DNA of 8,638 bases from CAZLHO01 sp964559455 (GTDB lineage Bacteria; Krumholzibacteriota; Krumholzibacteriia; LZORAL124-64-63). The first letter of the stretch is position 1, and the number at the start of each line of letters is the position of its first letter. Location of the stretch: NCBI GenBank assembly GCA_964559455.1, contig CAZLHO010000088.1:1-8638 (forward strand), given 5' to 3'. The position numbers were made by a program, and so were the translations under genes. A model generated the notes under the pieces. The model was given only the letters and a program-made list of their open reading frames with translations, was not told where the DNA came from and ran no database searches. Shown here piece by piece: positions 1 to 5,644 of this stretch.

Positions 1-334
1 CGTTGGCCTTGCCCAGGGCCACGCCCACCTTGCCCTTGCCGTCGCCGACGGTGACGATGGCGTTGAAGCTGAAGCGGCGCCCGCCCTTGACCACCTTGGC
101 CACGCGGTTGATGTTGATCACGGTCTCCAGCATGTCGACCATGTCGCGGTCGCGGTCGCGACCTCCCGGCCGACCGCCGGGACGATCGCCTCGGCCGCGG
201 CCGTAGCCGCCGCCCTGGCCGGGACCGCCCTGTCCGGGGCCGCCCTGTCCGGGACCGCGTCCTCCCCGACCGCGCTGCTGCGGGCCGGAGCCTCCGGGCC
301 TGCCGGCGCCCGTGGAATTCCCCATGTTGGTCAT
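1..334 (-). CDS. rpsE: 30S ribosomal protein S5, N-terminal part (cut by window edge)
   Basis: S5 sits in the 30S body near the mRNA entry channel, with S3 and S4, and influences decoding accuracy. The first 111 codons are visible. Residues 77-111 match the S5 double-stranded RNA-binding domain: RVAKVVKGGRRFSF followed by the glycine loop VGDGKGKVGVALGKA. The first ~65 residues are a low-complexity extension of Gly, Arg, Pro, Gln and Asp, with three GGPGQ-type repeats (residues ~26-40), an RPGG doublet (~51-58) and RDRDRD (59-64). From memory, E. coli S5 reaches the equivalent Arg near residue 20, so this copy is about 57 residues longer at the front. The chosen ATG at 334 has GGAG 7 bases upstream. 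A second in-frame ATG at 325 is possible and would still keep the extension. The gene lies 30 bases downstream of rplR. Identity is certain; the role of the extension is unknown. Confidence 0.96.
   Translation of the reverse strand, partial: MTNMGNSTGAGRPGGSGPQQRGRGGRGPGQGGPGQGGPGQGGGYGRGRGDRPGGRPGGRDRDRDMVDMLETVININRVAKVVKGGRRFSFNAIVTVGDGKGKVGVALGKAN
143..259. repeat. Short tandem repeats encoding the S5 Gly/Arg-rich extension
   Basis: Three consecutive 15-base units occupy 215-229, 230-244 and 245-259. They differ from each other at only a few positions, and each encodes (G/R)GPGQ on the minus strand. A second array of three exact 6-base units (gtcgcg on the plus strand) spans 143-160 and encodes Arg-Asp three times. 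Both arrays are in frame with rpsE, so changes in copy number would lengthen or shorten the protein without breaking it. Confidence 0.85.
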
Positions 335-364
335 CGAACTGCTCCTGTCCTGAGTCACGGCGTC

Positions 365-739
365 CTAGAACTTCAATCCGCCATCGCGGGCCCCGCGGGC
401 CAGCGCAGCGACGCGACCGTGGTAGAGATAGCCGCTCCGGTCGAAGACGACCGACTCGACGCCCTTTTCCTTGCTTTTCTCCGCGATCGCCCTGCCCACG
501 AGGTAGGCGGCGGCGCACTTGCCCGTCAGACCCTCCGGCACCTCGGCCGCGAAGGGACGACGGCTGTCCGCGGCGGCGAGGGTGCGACCGGCGACATCGT
601 CCACGATCTGGGCGTAGGTCGCCGCATGGCTGCGGAAGACCGCAAGCCGAGGCCTGTCGGGCGTGCCGCTGAGCCGCTTGCGCACCTGCACCCTGCGTCG
701 CAGCCGGGCCTGCTTCTTGTCTCGCGCTACATCTTTCAT
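365..739 (-). CDS. rplR: 50S ribosomal protein L18
   Basis: L18 binds 5S rRNA with L5 and helps anchor it in the central protuberance of the large subunit. The 124-residue product has the expected layout. A basic N-terminus comes first (KKQARLRRRVQVRKRLSGT, residues 8-26). RPRLAVFRSHAATYAQIVDD follows, then the helix region around KCAAAYLVGRAIAEKSKEKG, and the family C-terminal signature VVFDRSGYLYHGRVAALA (about 97-114). The open frame continues upstream into rplF territory, but only the ATG at 739 gives a normal L18 N-terminus. It is preceded by GGAGG 9 bases upstream. The stop is TAG. The gene lies between rplF (24-25 base gap) and rpsE, the usual spc-operon position. Confidence 0.97.
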   Translation of the reverse strand: MKDVARDKKQARLRRRVQVRKRLSGTPDRPRLAVFRSHAATYAQIVDDVAGRTLAAADSRRPFAAEVPEGLTGKCAAAYLVGRAIAEKSKEKGVESVVFDRSGYLYHGRVAALARGARDGGLKF

Positions 740-764
740 GCCTGCTGTCCTCCCGAAGCCGCGG

Positions 765-1304
765 CTACTTGCCGGCGGCCTTGCCGGCCTTCCTCTGGAT
801 CTCCTCGCCCACGTACCGGATCCCCTTGCCCTTGTAGGGCTCGGGCTTGCGGTAAGCGCGGATCTCGGCGGCCACCTGGCCCACGCGCTGCTTGTCGATG
901 CCGCTGACATCGATGCGCGTCGGTTCGGGGCAATCGATCGTGATCCCCTCGGGGATCGGATACTCGACGGGGTGGCTGAACTGCAGCTGCAGGTCCAGGA
1001 TCTTGCCCTTGACCTGCGCGCGGTAGCCGACGCCGATGATCTCGAGGGACTTCTTGAAGCCCTCGGTGACGCCCAGGACCTGGTTCGCGATCAGCGCGCG
1101 AACGAGTCCGTGCCGGGCCTTCATCGGCTTGCTCTCGTTGGGCCGGCTGATGCGCAGCACGCCGTCGGCCTGCTCGAATTGCAGACCCTCGGGAATATGC
1201 TGGCGCAGCTCGCCCTTGGGCCCCTTCACGACCGAGAGGTCGCCCTCGATGCTGATCGAGGTGCCCTCGGGGATGGGGATCGGTTTCAGTCCGACGCGCG
1301 ACAT
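765..1304 (-). CDS. rplF: 50S ribosomal protein L6
   Basis: L6 lies at the base of the L7/L12 stalk, close to the sarcin-ricin loop, where elongation factors dock. The 179 residues are the usual length for the family, which is built of two similar alpha-beta domains. The N-terminus MSRVGLKPIPIPEG is typical. ARHGLVRALIANQVLGVTEG (about 63-82) links the domains, and GVGYRA (91-96) opens the second one. The strongly conserved EPYKGKGIRYVGE (155-167) is the L6 signature in the 23S rRNA-binding C-terminal domain. The ATG at 1304 has GGAGG 8 bases upstream. The stop is TAG. A 24-base spacer separates it from rpsH, so it is almost certainly cotranscribed. Confidence 0.98.
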   Translation of the reverse strand: MSRVGLKPIPIPEGTSISIEGDLSVVKGPKGELRQHIPEGLQFEQADGVLRISRPNESKPMKARHGLVRALIANQVLGVTEGFKKSLEIIGVGYRAQVKGKILDLQLQFSHPVEYPIPEGITIDCPEPTRIDVSGIDKQRVGQVAAEIRAYRKPEPYKGKGIRYVGEEIQRKAGKAAGK

Positions 1305-1328
1305 CTGTACGTCCTCCGCTGGTTCGGC

Positions 1329-1736
1329 TTACCAGACCTCGCAGAGGATCTCGCCGCCGATGCCGCGACGGCGGCACTGGTGATCGGTCATGATCCCCTG
1401 GTTGGTCGATACGATGGCGATTCCGTAGCCGCCGCGGACCTTGTCGATGCAGTCCTTGTCGGCGTAGATCCTGCGACCGGGCTTGCTGATGCGACGGACG
1501 CCCTCGATGACGCCGGTCTGCCTGCCGTCCAGGTCGAAGTACTTCAGGAAGACGCGGAGCTTGCCCTGCGGCCCCTCGTCGACTTCCTGGACGCCGGCCA
1601 CATAGCCCTGGTCCGCGAGGACCTGGGCGATGGAGCGCTTCGTCTTCGAAGCGGGAATGTCCACCTTGCGGTGGCCGGCTGTCTCGGCGTTGCGGATTCT
1701 CGTCAGCATATCCGCAATGGGATCGGTCATGCTCAT
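1329..1736 (-). CDS. rpsH: 30S ribosomal protein S8
   Basis: S8 is a primary 16S rRNA-binding protein of the central domain. In E. coli it also represses the spc operon by binding its own mRNA near rplE; whether that holds here cannot be told from this sequence. The 135-residue product starts MSMTDPIADMLTRIRNA, has IPASKTKRSIAQVL (28-40), and ends in the classic GYGIAIVSTNQGIMTDHQ...GIGGEILCEVW block that contacts rRNA. The open frame extends further upstream through rpsN sequence, so the start had to be chosen. The ATG at 1736 is favoured over the ATG at 1730 because AGGAGAGGG lies 6-10 bases before it. The stop is TAA. It is 23 bases from rpsN. Confidence 0.97.
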   Translation of the reverse strand: MSMTDPIADMLTRIRNAETAGHRKVDIPASKTKRSIAQVLADQGYVAGVQEVDEGPQGKLRVFLKYFDLDGRQTGVIEGVRRISKPGRRIYADKDCIDKVRGGYGIAIVSTNQGIMTDHQCRRRGIGGEILCEVW

Positions 1737-1751
1737 TTCAGTCCCTCTCCT
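1737..1751 (-). promoter_or_regulatory. rpsH ribosome binding site deciding the start
   Basis: On the minus strand AGGAGAGGGACTGAA runs straight into the ATG at 1736. GAGGG is 6 bases and AGGAG 10 bases from that codon. From the second ATG (1730) the distances would be 12 and 16 bases, so 1736 is preferred. Confidence 0.7.
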
Positions 1752-1759
1752 GGCGTCGG

Positions 1760-1945
1760 TTACCAGCTCGACTTGACCACGCCGGGCAGGTCGCCCTGCA
1801 GTGCGAGCTCCCGGAAACAAATGCGGCAGATCCCGAACTTGCGATAGTACGCGCGGGGTCGCCCGCACCGCCGGCACCGGTTGTAGGCCCTAACCTTGAA
1901 CTTGGGCGGCCGGTTGGCCTTGGCGATCAACGACTTCTTGGCCAA
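1760..1945 (-). CDS. rpsN: 30S ribosomal protein S14, short zinc-binding type
   Basis: S14 sits in the 30S head next to S3, S10 and S19. At 61 residues this is the short form, which holds one zinc ion with four cysteines: Cys24, Cys27, Cys40 and Cys43 (CRRC and CRIC). The longer zinc-free form, of about 100 residues in E. coli, is not present here. The C-terminus ends in GVVKSSW, typical of the family. The start is a TTG codon at 1945. It encodes the expected MAKKSLIAKA start and has GGAGG 7 bases upstream, directly after the rplE stop codon. No ATG in this frame gives a sensible N-terminus. The stop is TAA. It lies 12 bases downstream of rplE. Confidence 0.97.
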   Translation of the reverse strand: MAKKSLIAKANRPPKFKVRAYNRCRRCGRPRAYYRKFGICRICFRELALQGDLPGVVKSSW

Positions 1946-1960
1946 TGCAATTCCTCCCTA
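1946..1960 (-). promoter_or_regulatory. rpsN ribosome binding site supporting a TTG start
   Basis: The minus strand reads TAGGGAGGAATTGCA and then TTG. The rplE stop codon TAG abuts the Shine-Dalgarno core GGAGG, which is 7 bases from the TTG. This fixes the rare start codon and suggests that ribosomes ending on rplE feed initiation on rpsN. Confidence 0.75.
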
Positions 1961-2509
1961 GGAGCGACGGAAGGGCATTCCCAGCAGCTGCAGCAGCTCC
2001 CGGCCCTCCTCGTCGGTCTTCGCGGTCGTCACGAAGGTGATGTTCATGCCTCGCGGCTCGTCGACCTTGTCGTAATCGATCTCGGGAAAGACCAGCTGGT
2101 CCCGGAGACCGAGGGTGTAGTCGCCGCTGCCGCTCAGGCGCGTCGAGACGCCGCGGAAGTCCCTGATGCGGGGCAGCGTGAAGTTGATCAGGCGGTCCAG
2201 GAACTCCCACATCCGCTCGCCGCGCAGGGTGACGCGGGCGCCGATGGGCATGCCGGTCCGCAGCTTGAAGTTCGAAATGGACTTGCGCGCCTTGGTCTTT
2301 ACGGCCTTCTGGCCGGTGACCGCCTCGACATCCGCCACCGCGGCCTCCAGGAGCTTGGCTTCCTGGATCGCCCGGCCGACGCCGACGTTGACGACGATCT
2401 TGACCGGCTTGGGGATCATCATCGGGTTGTCGTACCCGAACTTCTCCCGCAGCGCAGGCCTGACGTCCTGCTCGTAGATCTCCCGCATCCGGGGCATGCT
2501 CTTGGCCAT
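1958..2509 (-). CDS. rplE: 50S ribosomal protein L5
   Basis: L5 binds 5S rRNA in the central protuberance and touches the P-site tRNA and, across the subunit interface, S13. The 183 residues are close to the usual ~180. Recognisable blocks include PKPVKIVVNVGVGRA (about 33-47), the conserved KARKSISNFKLRTGMPIGARVTLRG (about 73-97, the P-site loop region), the helix MWEFLDRLINFTLPRIRDFRG, and YTLGLRDQLVFPEIDYDK. The C-terminus GMNITFVTTAKTDEEGRELLQLLGMPF is also standard. The ATG at 2509 has an AGGA about 9 bases upstream. A later ATG at 2497 is possible but would remove only four residues. The stop is TAG. The spacer from rplX is 24 bases. Confidence 0.98.
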   Translation of the reverse strand: MAKSMPRMREIYEQDVRPALREKFGYDNPMMIPKPVKIVVNVGVGRAIQEAKLLEAAVADVEAVTGQKAVKTKARKSISNFKLRTGMPIGARVTLRGERMWEFLDRLINFTLPRIRDFRGVSTRLSGSGDYTLGLRDQLVFPEIDYDKVDEPRGMNITFVTTAKTDEEGRELLQLLGMPFRRS

Positions 2510-2533
2510 TGCTCTCAGTCCTTCCGCCGCCGG

Positions 2534-2848
2534 CTAATTCGACAGCATTTCCTGGCACTTCTTGCACGTGCGGACCCGGGTCCCGTCGCCCAGGACCGCC
2601 GTACCGGTGCGCGCGGGGTTGCCGCACTTCGGGCAGATCAGCATCACGTTGGAGACGTCGATGGGCGCCTCCTTCTCGATGATCCCGCCCTGGGGCATCT
2701 TCTGCGACTTCCGGCTGTGGCGCTTGATCATGTTCACTTTCTCGACCACGATGCGCTCGGACCCCGGGAAGACCTTCAGCACTTCGCCGATCTTACCCCG
2801 GTCGTTGCCGGCGACGATCTTGACCTTGTCCTTCTTCCGGATGTGCAT
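2534..2848 (-). CDS. rplX: 50S ribosomal protein L24 with C-terminal four-cysteine element
   Basis: L24 binds the 5' region of 23S rRNA early in assembly and ends up near the tunnel exit. The 104-residue protein starts with a KOW motif: MHIRKKDKVKIVAGNDRGKIGEVLKVFP (1-28). The L24 block VVEKVNMIKRHSRKSQ and PQGGIIEKEAPIDVSNVMLICPKC follow. Cys72, Cys75, Cys95 and Cys98 form two CxxC pairs, a likely zinc ribbon of a kind also known in other bacterial L24 proteins and absent from E. coli L24. The frame is open far upstream through rplN, but the ATG at 2848 gives the conserved start. The rplN stop and this start share one base (TGATG), so translation is probably coupled. The stop is TAG. Confidence 0.97.
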   Translation of the reverse strand: MHIRKKDKVKIVAGNDRGKIGEVLKVFPGSERIVVEKVNMIKRHSRKSQKMPQGGIIEKEAPIDVSNVMLICPKCGNPARTGTAVLGDGTRVRTCKKCQEMLSN

Positions 2849-3216
2849 CACAGGACCTCCGGCGCGAGGGAGACGATCTTCATGAACCGCTTCTCGCGCA
2901 GCTCCCGGGCCACCGGCCCGAAGATGCGGGTGCCGACCGGCTCCTTGTCGTCGTTGATGATCACGGCGGCGTTCTCGCCGAAGCGGATGAAGGAGCCGTC
3001 GCGACGACCGATCTCCTTGCGGGTCCGCACGACGACCGCCTTGACAACCGTGCCCTTCTTGACCGTGCCGTTCGGAATCGCGGACTTCACGGCGCAGACG
3101 ACGATGTCGCCGACCCGGGCGTAGCGGCGGCGCGTGCCGCCGAGCACGCGGATGCACTGGGCGGTCTTGGCGCCCGAGTTGTCCGCGATGGTCAGCATCG
3201 TTTGTACCTGAATCAT
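2848..3216 (-). CDS. rplN: 50S ribosomal protein L14
   Basis: L14 lies on the subunit interface of the 50S particle, next to L3 and L19, and forms bridges with 16S rRNA. It is also the known docking site of the silencing factor RsfS. The 122 residues match the family length. The beta-barrel runs from MIQVQTMLTIADNSGAK (1-17), through CIRVLGG and RYARVGDIVVCAVKSAIPNG, to KKGTVVKAVVVRTRKEIGRRDGSFIRFGENAAVI. The C-terminus GTRIFGPVARELREKRFMKIVSLAPEVL is nearly invariant in bacteria. The ATG at 3216 gives the invariant MIQ start. The TGA stop overlaps the rplX ATG by one base. It lies 16 bases after rpsQ. Confidence 0.98.
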   Translation of the reverse strand: MIQVQTMLTIADNSGAKTAQCIRVLGGTRRRYARVGDIVVCAVKSAIPNGTVKKGTVVKAVVVRTRKEIGRRDGSFIRFGENAAVIINDDKEPVGTRIFGPVARELREKRFMKIVSLAPEVL

Positions 3217-3232
3217 GGCTCTCTCCTTGGGC

Positions 3233-3499
3233 CTACTTCGCCCGCTCCAGAATCTCCGCCACCCGCCAGCGCTTGCTCTTCGAGTAGGGGCGCGTCGCCA
3301 TCACCTTGACCACGTCGCCGACGTTGCATTCGTTCTCGGCGTCGTGGGCGGCCAGCTTCACCGAGCGGCTGATGATCCGCTTGTAAAGAGGATGCGGAAA
3401 GCGCCGGTCGATCTTCACGACCACGGTCTTGTCCATCTTGTCGGACACGACCGTGCCGATCCTCACGGCTCTCAGGTTCCTCTCGCTATTCGTCGTCAT
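3233..3499 (-). CDS. rpsQ: 30S ribosomal protein S17
   Basis: S17 is a primary 16S rRNA-binding protein of the 5' domain, with an OB-fold. The 88 residues are close to the usual 84-90. Diagnostic stretches are RIGTVVSDKMDKTVVVKIDRRFPHPLYKRII (about 13-43), KLAAHDAENECNVGDVVKVMATRPYSKSKRWRVAEIL (about 48-84) and a basic end. The long basic beta-hairpin around HPLYKRIISRSVK inserts into rRNA. The ATG at 3499 is preceded by GGGAGAGG about 6 bases upstream. The stop is TAG. A strong hairpin (3514-3534) lies just upstream of this ribosome binding site, in the 50-base spacer from rpmC. Confidence 0.97.
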   Translation of the reverse strand: MTTNSERNLRAVRIGTVVSDKMDKTVVVKIDRRFPHPLYKRIISRSVKLAAHDAENECNVGDVVKVMATRPYSKSKRWRVAEILERAK

Positions 3500-3513
3500 G
3501 CTTGCCTCTCCCT

Positions 3514-3534
3514 GTCCGCGGCGGCGCCGCGGAC
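3514..3534. promoter_or_regulatory. Perfect 9-base-pair hairpin between rpmC and rpsQ
   Basis: 3514-3522 (gtccgcggc) is the exact reverse complement of 3526-3534 (gccgcggac), with a three-base loop. As RNA the stem is nine pairs, nearly all G-C. It starts about 15 bases after the rpmC stop and ends a few bases before the GGGAGAGG of rpsQ. There is no T tract after it, so it is not a standard intrinsic terminator. It could be an RNA end-protector, an RNase site or a translation modulator, but the sequence alone does not decide. Confidence 0.6.
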
Positions 3535-3549
3535 GGCTGGCCGGCGCTC

Positions 3550-3747
3550 CTACCGGCTGGTCTGCTTCTCGTTGAGCACGGTCTTGATGACCGCCAGCTC
3601 CCGGCGCGCCATGCGGACCGAAAGCGGGTTGTCGATGCGGCGCATCTTCAGCATCATCCGCATGTTGAGGAAGTCCTCGGACTTCTCGCGGACGAGGCTC
3701 TCGAGCTCCTCAACCGACATCTCCCTGAAATCACTGGCCTTCTTCAT
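3550..3747 (-). CDS. rpmC: 50S ribosomal protein L29
   Basis: L29 is a small two-helix protein at the tunnel exit, beside L23, where nascent-chain factors dock. The 65 residues fit the family (60-75). The first helix contains ASDFREMSVEELESLVREKSEDFLNMRM, and the second has the signature DNPLSVRMARRELAVIKTVLNEK (about 39-61). The ATG at 3747 begins only three bases after the rplP stop codon. Its Shine-Dalgarno sequence (GGGAGAG) lies within the last codons of rplP, implying translational coupling. The stop is TAG. The middle segment NMRMMLKMRRI, rich in Met and Arg, replaces the FQLATGQL-type stretch I recall from other bacteria. Confidence 0.96.
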   Translation of the reverse strand: MKKASDFREMSVEELESLVREKSEDFLNMRMMLKMRRIDNPLSVRMARRELAVIKTVLNEKQTSR

Positions 3748-3750
3748 CGC

Positions 3751-4164
3751 TTACTCTCCCTGGCGGCTGACGATGCGGGTCTTGAAGGGCAGCTTCGCAG
3801 CGCCCAGCTTCAGCGCCTCCTTGGCCAGGTCGGCATTGACTCCGTTGATCTCGAAGAGCACGCGGCCCGGCTTGACCACGGCGACCCAGTACTCGGGGCT
3901 GCCCTTGCCCTTGCCCATGCGCGTCTCGGCGGGCTTGAGCGTGATCGGCTTGTCCGGAAAGACGCGGATCCAGACCTTGCCCATGCGCTTGATCTTACGC
4001 GTGATCGCGACACGGGCCGACTCGATCTGGCGGCTCTTGATCCACCCGCACTCCATGGCCTGGAGGCCGTAGTCCCCGAAGGAGACCGAGGAGCCGCGGA
4101 AGGCGATCCCCCGCATCCGTCCCTTCTGGGCCTTGCGGAACTTGGTTCTCTTGGGCATCAACAT
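3751..4164 (-). CDS. rplP: 50S ribosomal protein L16
   Basis: L16 sits near the A site and helps position aminoacyl-tRNA and organise the central protuberance. The 137 residues match the usual length. Signatures are MLMPKRTKFRKAQKGRMRG (1-19), SRQIESARVAITRKIKRMGKVWIRVFPDKPIT (44-75), RMGKGKGSPEYWVAVVKPGRVLFE (82-105) and AAKLPFKTRIV near the end. Arg82, within RMGKGKG, corresponds to the E. coli Arg81 that a YcfD-type oxygenase hydroxylates; whether that happens here is unknown. The ATG at 4164 is chosen over an ATG two codons later because it gives the conserved ML-PKRTK start. GGAGAGG lies 10 bases upstream. The stop is TAA. Confidence 0.98.
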   Translation of the reverse strand: MLMPKRTKFRKAQKGRMRGIAFRGSSVSFGDYGLQAMECGWIKSRQIESARVAITRKIKRMGKVWIRVFPDKPITLKPAETRMGKGKGSPEYWVAVVKPGRVLFEINGVNADLAKEALKLGAAKLPFKTRIVSRQGE

Positions 4165-4208
4165 GGCTCGTTATCCTCTCCTGCCGTGCGCGAGCGCTCG
4201 GCCTGGGC

Positions 4209-4883
4209 TCAGGCCCGCTCCTCGTGCACCTGGGAACGCAGCTGCTCCTTGAAATCCGCGGGGAAGATCTCGCCCCGGCAGATCCACACCTTCACGCCGA
4301 TCGCCCCGTAGGTGGTGCGCGCCGTGGCGGTGCCGTAGTCGATGTCGGCGCGCAGGGTGTGCAGGGGCACGCTGCCGTCGTGGTAGCTCTCGATGCGGGC
4401 CATCTCGGAACCGCCGAGGCGGCCGGCGCAGCGGATCTTGACGCCCTTGGCGCCCATGCGCATGGCCGTGGCGATGGCCTTCTTCATCGCGCGGCGGAAG
4501 GAGATGCGGCCCTTCAGCTGGGCGGCGACGTGCTCGGCCACCAGCGGCGCGGACAGCTCGGGCTTCTTGATCTCCTCGACGTCCAGCTTGATGTTCTTGC
4601 CGGTCATCTTCTCCAGCTCGGCGCGCAGCTCGTCGGCGCGGCTCCCGCGGCGGCCGATGACGACGCCGGGACGGCTGGTCGCGACGATGACGTTCACCTT
4701 CTCGCGGAAGCGCTTGATCTTCACGGACGCGATGCCGGCGCTGCCCACGCGGGTCATCACGTACTTCCGCAGCAGCAGGTCCTCGTGCAGCCAGTCGGCG
4801 TAGTCCTTGTTGCTGAACCAGGACGAGTTCCAGTCCTTCACGATCCCCAGACGGAAACCGATCGGGTGCGTCTTCTGACCCAT
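4209..4883 (-). CDS. rpsC: 30S ribosomal protein S3
   Basis: S3 lies in the 30S head at the mRNA entry channel, where with S4 and S5 it contributes to unwinding mRNA. The 224 residues (E. coli about 233) begin MGQKTHPIGFRLGI. A type II KH domain has its GxxG loop at 77-80 (GRRG in RPGVVIGRRG). The C-terminal domain contains ISFRRAMKKAIATAMRMGAKGVKI, CAGRLGGSEMAR and GTATARTTYGAIGVKVWICRGE. The ATG at 4883 has AAGGA 6 bases upstream. The stop is TGA. The 68-base spacer from rplV is one of the longer ones in the cluster; the spacer to rplP is 44 bases. Confidence 0.98.
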   Translation of the reverse strand: MGQKTHPIGFRLGIVKDWNSSWFSNKDYADWLHEDLLLRKYVMTRVGSAGIASVKIKRFREKVNVIVATSRPGVVIGRRGSRADELRAELEKMTGKNIKLDVEEIKKPELSAPLVAEHVAAQLKGRISFRRAMKKAIATAMRMGAKGVKIRCAGRLGGSEMARIESYHDGSVPLHTLRADIDYGTATARTTYGAIGVKVWICRGEIFPADFKEQLRSQVHEERA

Positions 4884-4951
4884 GCATCTTCCTTTCGAGT
4901 TGGGGGGCCCTTCCGCCGACCGGCTCTCACCGGCCTGCAGGCTCCCCGGCC

Positions 4952-5299
4952 CTACCGGGCCTGCGTGACCCTTACCTGGATATGACTGGTCCGCTTCAGG
5001 ATCCGGTAGGCCCGGCCCTGGGCGCGCGGACGGATCCGCTTCATCGTCGGGCCCGGATCGATCCGGACTTCGCTGACCACCATCTGCGATTCGGGCATCC
5101 TGACATCCTCGTCGCTCTTGACGCGGGCGTTGGCCACCGCCGAGAGAAGCGCCTTGCGCAGGATCGGCGAGGCCTTCTTCGGCGTCAGCGAAAGGATGTA
5201 GAGCGCCTGGTCTACGCGCTTGCCCCGGATGAGGTCCGCCACCAACCTGGTCTTGCTCGGCGAAATCCGGACAAAGCGACTAACGGCATGGCCGTCCAT
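4952..5299 (-). CDS. rplV: 50S ribosomal protein L22
   Basis: L22 binds all domains of 23S rRNA and sends a long beta-hairpin into the peptide tunnel, next to L4. The 115 residues are typical. The globular part has RISPSKTRLVADLIRGKRVDQAL (11-33) and KALLSAVANARVK (49-61). The tunnel hairpin spans about 80-101 (DPGPTMKRIRPRAQGRAYRI) and ends in KRTSHIQV. In other bacteria, changes in this loop give macrolide resistance; no deletion or duplication is apparent here. The ATG at 5299 has GGAGG 6 bases upstream. The stop is TAG. The gene lies 24 bases after rpsS. Confidence 0.97.
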   Translation of the reverse strand: MDGHAVSRFVRISPSKTRLVADLIRGKRVDQALYILSLTPKKASPILRKALLSAVANARVKSDEDVRMPESQMVVSEVRIDPGPTMKRIRPRAQGRAYRILKRTSHIQVRVTQAR

Positions 5300-5323
5300 G
5301 ATCTACCTCCGAAAAGAAGCGGC

Positions 5324-5599
5324 TTACTTCTTCCTCTTGTCCTTGCTGGTGTGCCCGCGGTAGGTCCGCGAGGGTGCGAACTCACCGAACTTGTGACCCA
5401 CCATGTTCTCCTGGACGTACACGGGGATGAACTGCTTGCCGTTGTGGACGGCGATCGTGTGCCCCAGAAACTCGGGGACGATCGTCGACCGTCGGGACCA
5501 GGTCTTCACGACCCGTCGCTCACCCCGCTCGTTCATCTCGCTCACCTTGCGCAGCAACGGCGCCTCGACGAACGGTCCCTTCTTGATTGAACGACCCAT
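5324..5599 (-). CDS. rpsS: 30S ribosomal protein S19
   Basis: S19 forms a complex with S13 in the 30S head and contacts A-site tRNA. The 91-residue product reads MGRSIKKGPFVEAPLLRKV, then KTWSRRSTIVPEFLGHTIAVHNGKQFIPVYV (about 34-64) and ENMVGHKFGEFAPSRTYRGH, all highly conserved, with a lysine-rich tail. An in-frame GTG two codons earlier (5605) would add Met-Ser. The ATG is preferred because the family begins M-x-RS and GGAG lies 5 bases upstream, but the GTG cannot be excluded (AAGGA is 4 bases from it). The stop is TAA. The spacer from rplB is 45 bases and holds a small GC hairpin. Confidence 0.97.
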   Translation of the reverse strand: MGRSIKKGPFVEAPLLRKVSEMNERGERRVVKTWSRRSTIVPEFLGHTIAVHNGKQFIPVYVQENMVGHKFGEFAPSRTYRGHTSKDKRKK

Positions 5600-5622
5600 G
5601 CTCACTCCATCCTTCGTCCAGA

Positions 5623-5638
5623 GCCGCCCGACGGCGGC
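5623..5638. promoter_or_regulatory. Small GC hairpin between rplB and rpsS
   Basis: gccgcc at 5623-5628 pairs perfectly with ggcggc at 5633-5638 around a four-base loop. It falls a few bases after the rplB stop codon and has no T tract. In DNA this rich in G and C, a six-pair stem can arise by chance. Confidence 0.35.
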
Positions 5639-5644
5639 GGGCCC

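Noticed and set aside
3..206. Plus-strand frame rich in Pro, Arg and Thr opposite rpsE
   Set aside because: It mirrors the repetitive S5 extension and conserved S5 core on the other strand, and the composition follows from that.
564..578. A 15-base string shared exactly with 3512-3526 (ctgtccgcggcggcg)
   Set aside because: One copy is inside rplR coding sequence and the other in a spacer hairpin; with this base composition and GCG/CGG-rich codons the match is most likely chance.
663..1847. A 394-codon plus-strand open frame opposite rplF and rpsH
   Set aside because: It is antisense to two clearly conserved ribosomal genes, has low-complexity Leu/Ala/Asp-rich content typical of antisense frames in GC-rich genes, and resembles no family I know.
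3215..4311. Long plus-strand frames opposite rpsQ, rpmC and rplP (3215-4072 and 3502-4311)
   Set aside because: Both are shadows of conserved minus-strand genes in GC-rich DNA and cross several real gene boundaries; no family motifs or convincing start context.
4932..4940. CCTGCAGG palindrome in the rpsC-rplV spacer, also seen near 6485-6492 in the rplW-rplB spacer
   Set aside because: Only two copies of an eight-base palindrome and no further shared flank; no support for a regulatory site.
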